Source: Candidatus Equihabitans merdae (GTDB lineage Bacteria > Bacillota > Clostridia > Lachnospirales > Lachnospiraceae). From it: a stretch of DNA of 5,785 nt. Positions 4,418 through 5,785 of this stretch are shown one piece after another. The DNA lies in the NCBI GenBank assembly GCA_018065025.1, contig JAGHUB010000170.1:1-5785 (forward strand), in the 5' to 3' direction. The stretch's first letter is position 1. Each line of letters begins with the position of its first letter. Made by a program: the position numbers and the translations under genes. The notes beneath the pieces were generated by a model. The model was not told the DNA's origin. It made no database searches and saw only the letters and a list, made by a program, of their open reading frames with translations.

Positions 4418-5545
4418 TTAATTCACAATATATACTTCAGCGTACTGCAGACCGAAGTCATCGGCTTCGCTGTGAGATTCAAAATAGATGTCCACGTGAC
4501 GGAAAGGAGTTCCTTCATCTTCAACGACGTAGACGTGACCATTGATCAGAAGTTTGGTACCAAATGGTACACCACCCATGGCAACAGTACGGCCTTCTAC
4601 CGGATAGACACCACTTGCGGTAGGCCCATAGGCATTCTTGACACCACCGCAGCGAGCACAGTTACAGTAAGCCGTCAGCGTACACCTACCGATGCTCTGC
4701 ATGGACCCGTATGACTGGTCTAATGTCTCTTCATTCGGTGTACTTGCTTCTGCCGGAGCCTGAACGGCCCGTCGATTGGCCTCTTCTTCTGCTTCCTTGG
4801 CTTCTAACTCTTTCAGACGATTCTGCTGTACAGCGATCTGGTTAATGAGATCATCTGCTACAGCTGATTGCTGATGGATGTTGGCTGTATATTCCGCAAT
4901 CTTCTCTTCCGTCTGGATAGTCAGCTCCTCTACCTGAGCCCGGGCAGCCTCCTGCTGAGCCTTCAAACCTTGCAGATCAGCTTCTTCTGCCTCCAGAGAT
5001 TCCTGCTTGGCCTGTTCGTCCCGGCAGGTCTCCTTATAATCTTCCAGACACGCTCTGTCATAGTTCTGAATCTGCTGGATCTCATCCGCACGATTCAGGA
5101 ACTCAGAAAAGTTCTCTGTTGAGCATAATGTCTGAAGCAGACTGGTGCCATTCTCGTACATGTACTGAATGCGCAGCTGCATATCGGCATACTGATCCTC
5201 TACAGCCAAGGCTGCACGTTCATGGGCAGCTTTGGACCTTTCTACATCTGCGTGCTTGTCATCGATCTGGTCACTTATGGAGGTCAATGAATCGGACAGG
5301 ATAGTAAACTGATTCTTCAGATCAGTCAGGTAAACCTCCAGATTGCTCTTTTCTCCTTCCATAGTTGCAATCTGATCATTGGTCTGATTCAATCTCTCCG
5401 AAGCGGCATCCGACGCAGCTTTGGTGTCTCGAATCTCCGACTGTGTATCAGCGAATACAGAAGTGATACATGCCAGAATCATTACCGAAATCAGCAAAAC
5501 TGAGAGCATGCGTTTTCTTTGTTTAGAGAAAGATATACTTTTCAT
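4418..5545 (-). CDS. Secreted PcsB-like coiled-coil protein with C-terminal 3D domain (copy B)
   Basis: A 375-residue paralog of copy A. The signal peptide (residues 1-32, cut likely at VFA32-D33) and the PcsB-like coiled coil align with copy A over residues 1-250 without a gap, 178 of 250 identical by my count. The linker is shorter (about 258-285) and lacks the long Ala/Glu repeats. The 3D domain (about 286-375) keeps Asp343 (VEDEG) and Asp352 (HVDIY). It differs in the cysteines: Cys294, Cys296 and Cys299 remain, the fourth is Gly300, and a new Cys288 stands before the domain's first strand. A role in extracellular peptidoglycan processing, perhaps under FtsEX control, is inferred from the coiled coil and barrel families. 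A GTG at 5554 would add three residues; I chose the ATG at 5545 because it matches the start of copy A. No good Shine-Dalgarno precedes either. A strong terminator follows. Confidence 0.9.
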   Translation of the reverse strand: MKSISFSKQRKRMLSVLLISVMILACITSVFADTQSEIRDTKAASDAASERLNQTNDQIATMEGEKSNLEVYLTDLKNQFTILSDSLTSISDQIDDKHADVERSKAAHERAALAVEDQYADMQLRIQYMYENGTSLLQTLCSTENFSEFLNRADEIQQIQNYDRACLEDYKETCRDEQAKQESLEAEEADLQGLKAQQEAARAQVEELTIQTEEKIAEYTANIHQQSAVADDLINQIAVQQNRLKELEAKEAEEEANRRAVQAPAEASTPNEETLDQSYGSMQSIGRCTLTAYCNCARCGGVKNAYGPTASGVYPVEGRTVAMGGVPFGTKLLINGHVYVVEDEGTPFRHVDIYFESHSEADDFGLQYAEVYIVN

Positions 5546-5554
5546 AACATCCAC

Positions 5555-5582
5555 ATTATAACATCAATTTTAATACTTTCAA
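5555..5582 (-). promoter_or_regulatory. Extended -10 promoter of copy B
   Basis: TTGAAA (plus 5577-5582), 16 bp, TATAAT (plus 5555-5560) with an upstream TG (TGTTATAAT). It is identical in boxes and spacing to the promoter of copy A. Again only 9 bp separate the -10 box from the ATG at 5545. Confidence 0.75.
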
Positions 5583-5595
5583 AGTATTTTCTTAA

Positions 5596-5616
5596 ATTTC
5601 GTAACATTTACGAAAT
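5596..5616. promoter_or_regulatory. Perfect palindrome upstream of copy B (possible operator)
   Basis: ATTTCGTA-N5-TACGAAAT, all 8 pairs complementary with spacer ACATT, centred about 58 bp upstream of the predicted start of transcription. The partly decayed equivalent is at 4165-4185. The symmetry suggests a dimeric regulator; I cannot name it. Confidence 0.5.
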
Positions 5617-5677
5617 ATTGTAGACATATTCAAAGTAAAATACTATATATTGTGCTTCAAAGCCCTTTGTGATTTTC

Positions 5678-5701
5678 TTATGTAAACTTAAATTATGTCA
5701 A
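5678..5701. repeat. Direct repeat upstream of copy B (possible regulator site)
   Basis: TTATGTAAA (5678-5686) and TTATGTCAA (5693-5701), separated by 6 bp, exactly as upstream of copy A. A GTAACATTT follows at 5705-5713, which itself repeats 5601-5609 at a distance of 104 bp. The same 104-bp distance separates the corresponding pair upstream of copy A. Confidence 0.45.
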
Positions 5702-5785
5702 CTTGTAACATTTCCCTTCTATATAAGAGCACGATCGGGGCAGCTTATTCTGCCAAATAAAAGGCATTTTGAAGCAAAAAATGTG

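Larger units (their letters stand above)
5546..5785. other. Upstream region of copy B
   Basis: These 240 bp contain no supported gene. The part from 5546 to about 5713 is the conserved control module shared with copy A. From 5714 to the window end I see only a short hairpin, GGCAG-CTTATT-CTGCC (5739-5754), without a T run on either strand. It might be the tail of an upstream transcript, but this is too weak to call a terminator. Confidence 0.5.

Noticed and set aside
5546..5554. GTG start at 5554 for copy B
   Set aside because: It adds three residues absent from copy A and overlaps the space between the -10 box and the ATG; the predicted transcript would begin inside or after it.
1..5785. 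CRISPR array, insertion sequence, phage or toxin-antitoxin genes
   Set aside because: No regular spaced repeats, transposase or phage motifs, or small paired genes are visible on either strand.

Overview
The window looks like a low-to-moderate GC, Gram-positive Firmicute genome, most likely a gut-type Clostridia (Lachnospiraceae-like). The grounds are a PcsB/CwlO-type coiled coil joined to a 3D domain, a BspA-type leucine-rich-repeat lipoprotein, a YkvI-family membrane protein, sigma-A style promoters, GAGG-type ribosome binding sites and a tRNA gene without an encoded CCA. The genus assignment is an inference. Every gene I can support lies on the minus strand, so transcription runs from the right end to the left end.

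Right half (about 4116-5785 and 2892-4115): two tandem paralogous genes encode secreted proteins with a signal peptide, a long PcsB-like coiled coil, a linker, and a C-terminal cysteine-containing 3D (double-psi beta-barrel, MltA/YocH-like) domain. Residues 1-250 of the two proteins align without gaps, and I count 178 of 250 identical. Their upstream regions are also conserved for about 170 bp at near-identical spacing. Each contains a TTGAAA-16-TGTTATAAT promoter only 9 bp from the ATG, a palindrome-like element, and a TTATGTAAA-N6-TTATGTCAA direct repeat. The upstream copy is followed by a strong hairpin terminator, so each copy appears to be its own transcription unit.

Middle (2710-2875): a tRNA-Pro(CGG) gene has a textbook promoter (TTGACT-17-TATAAT) and a strong Rho-independent terminator.

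Left half (1-2671): a likely operon begins only 38 bp beyond that terminator. It holds a YkvI-family integral membrane protein, a GldA-like metal-dependent dehydrogenase that overlaps it by 4 bp (ATGA), and, 37 bp further on, a BspA-type LRR lipoprotein cut off by the window edge. The coupled membrane protein and dehydrogenase suggest uptake and oxidation or reduction of a small substrate, but the sequence does not identify it.

I do not see a clearly new multi-gene system. The most unusual parts are the duplicated coiled-coil/3D wall proteins with their shared control region, their start-site arrangement (near-leaderless start or a conserved untranslated leader), and the relocation of one cysteine between the two 3D domains.
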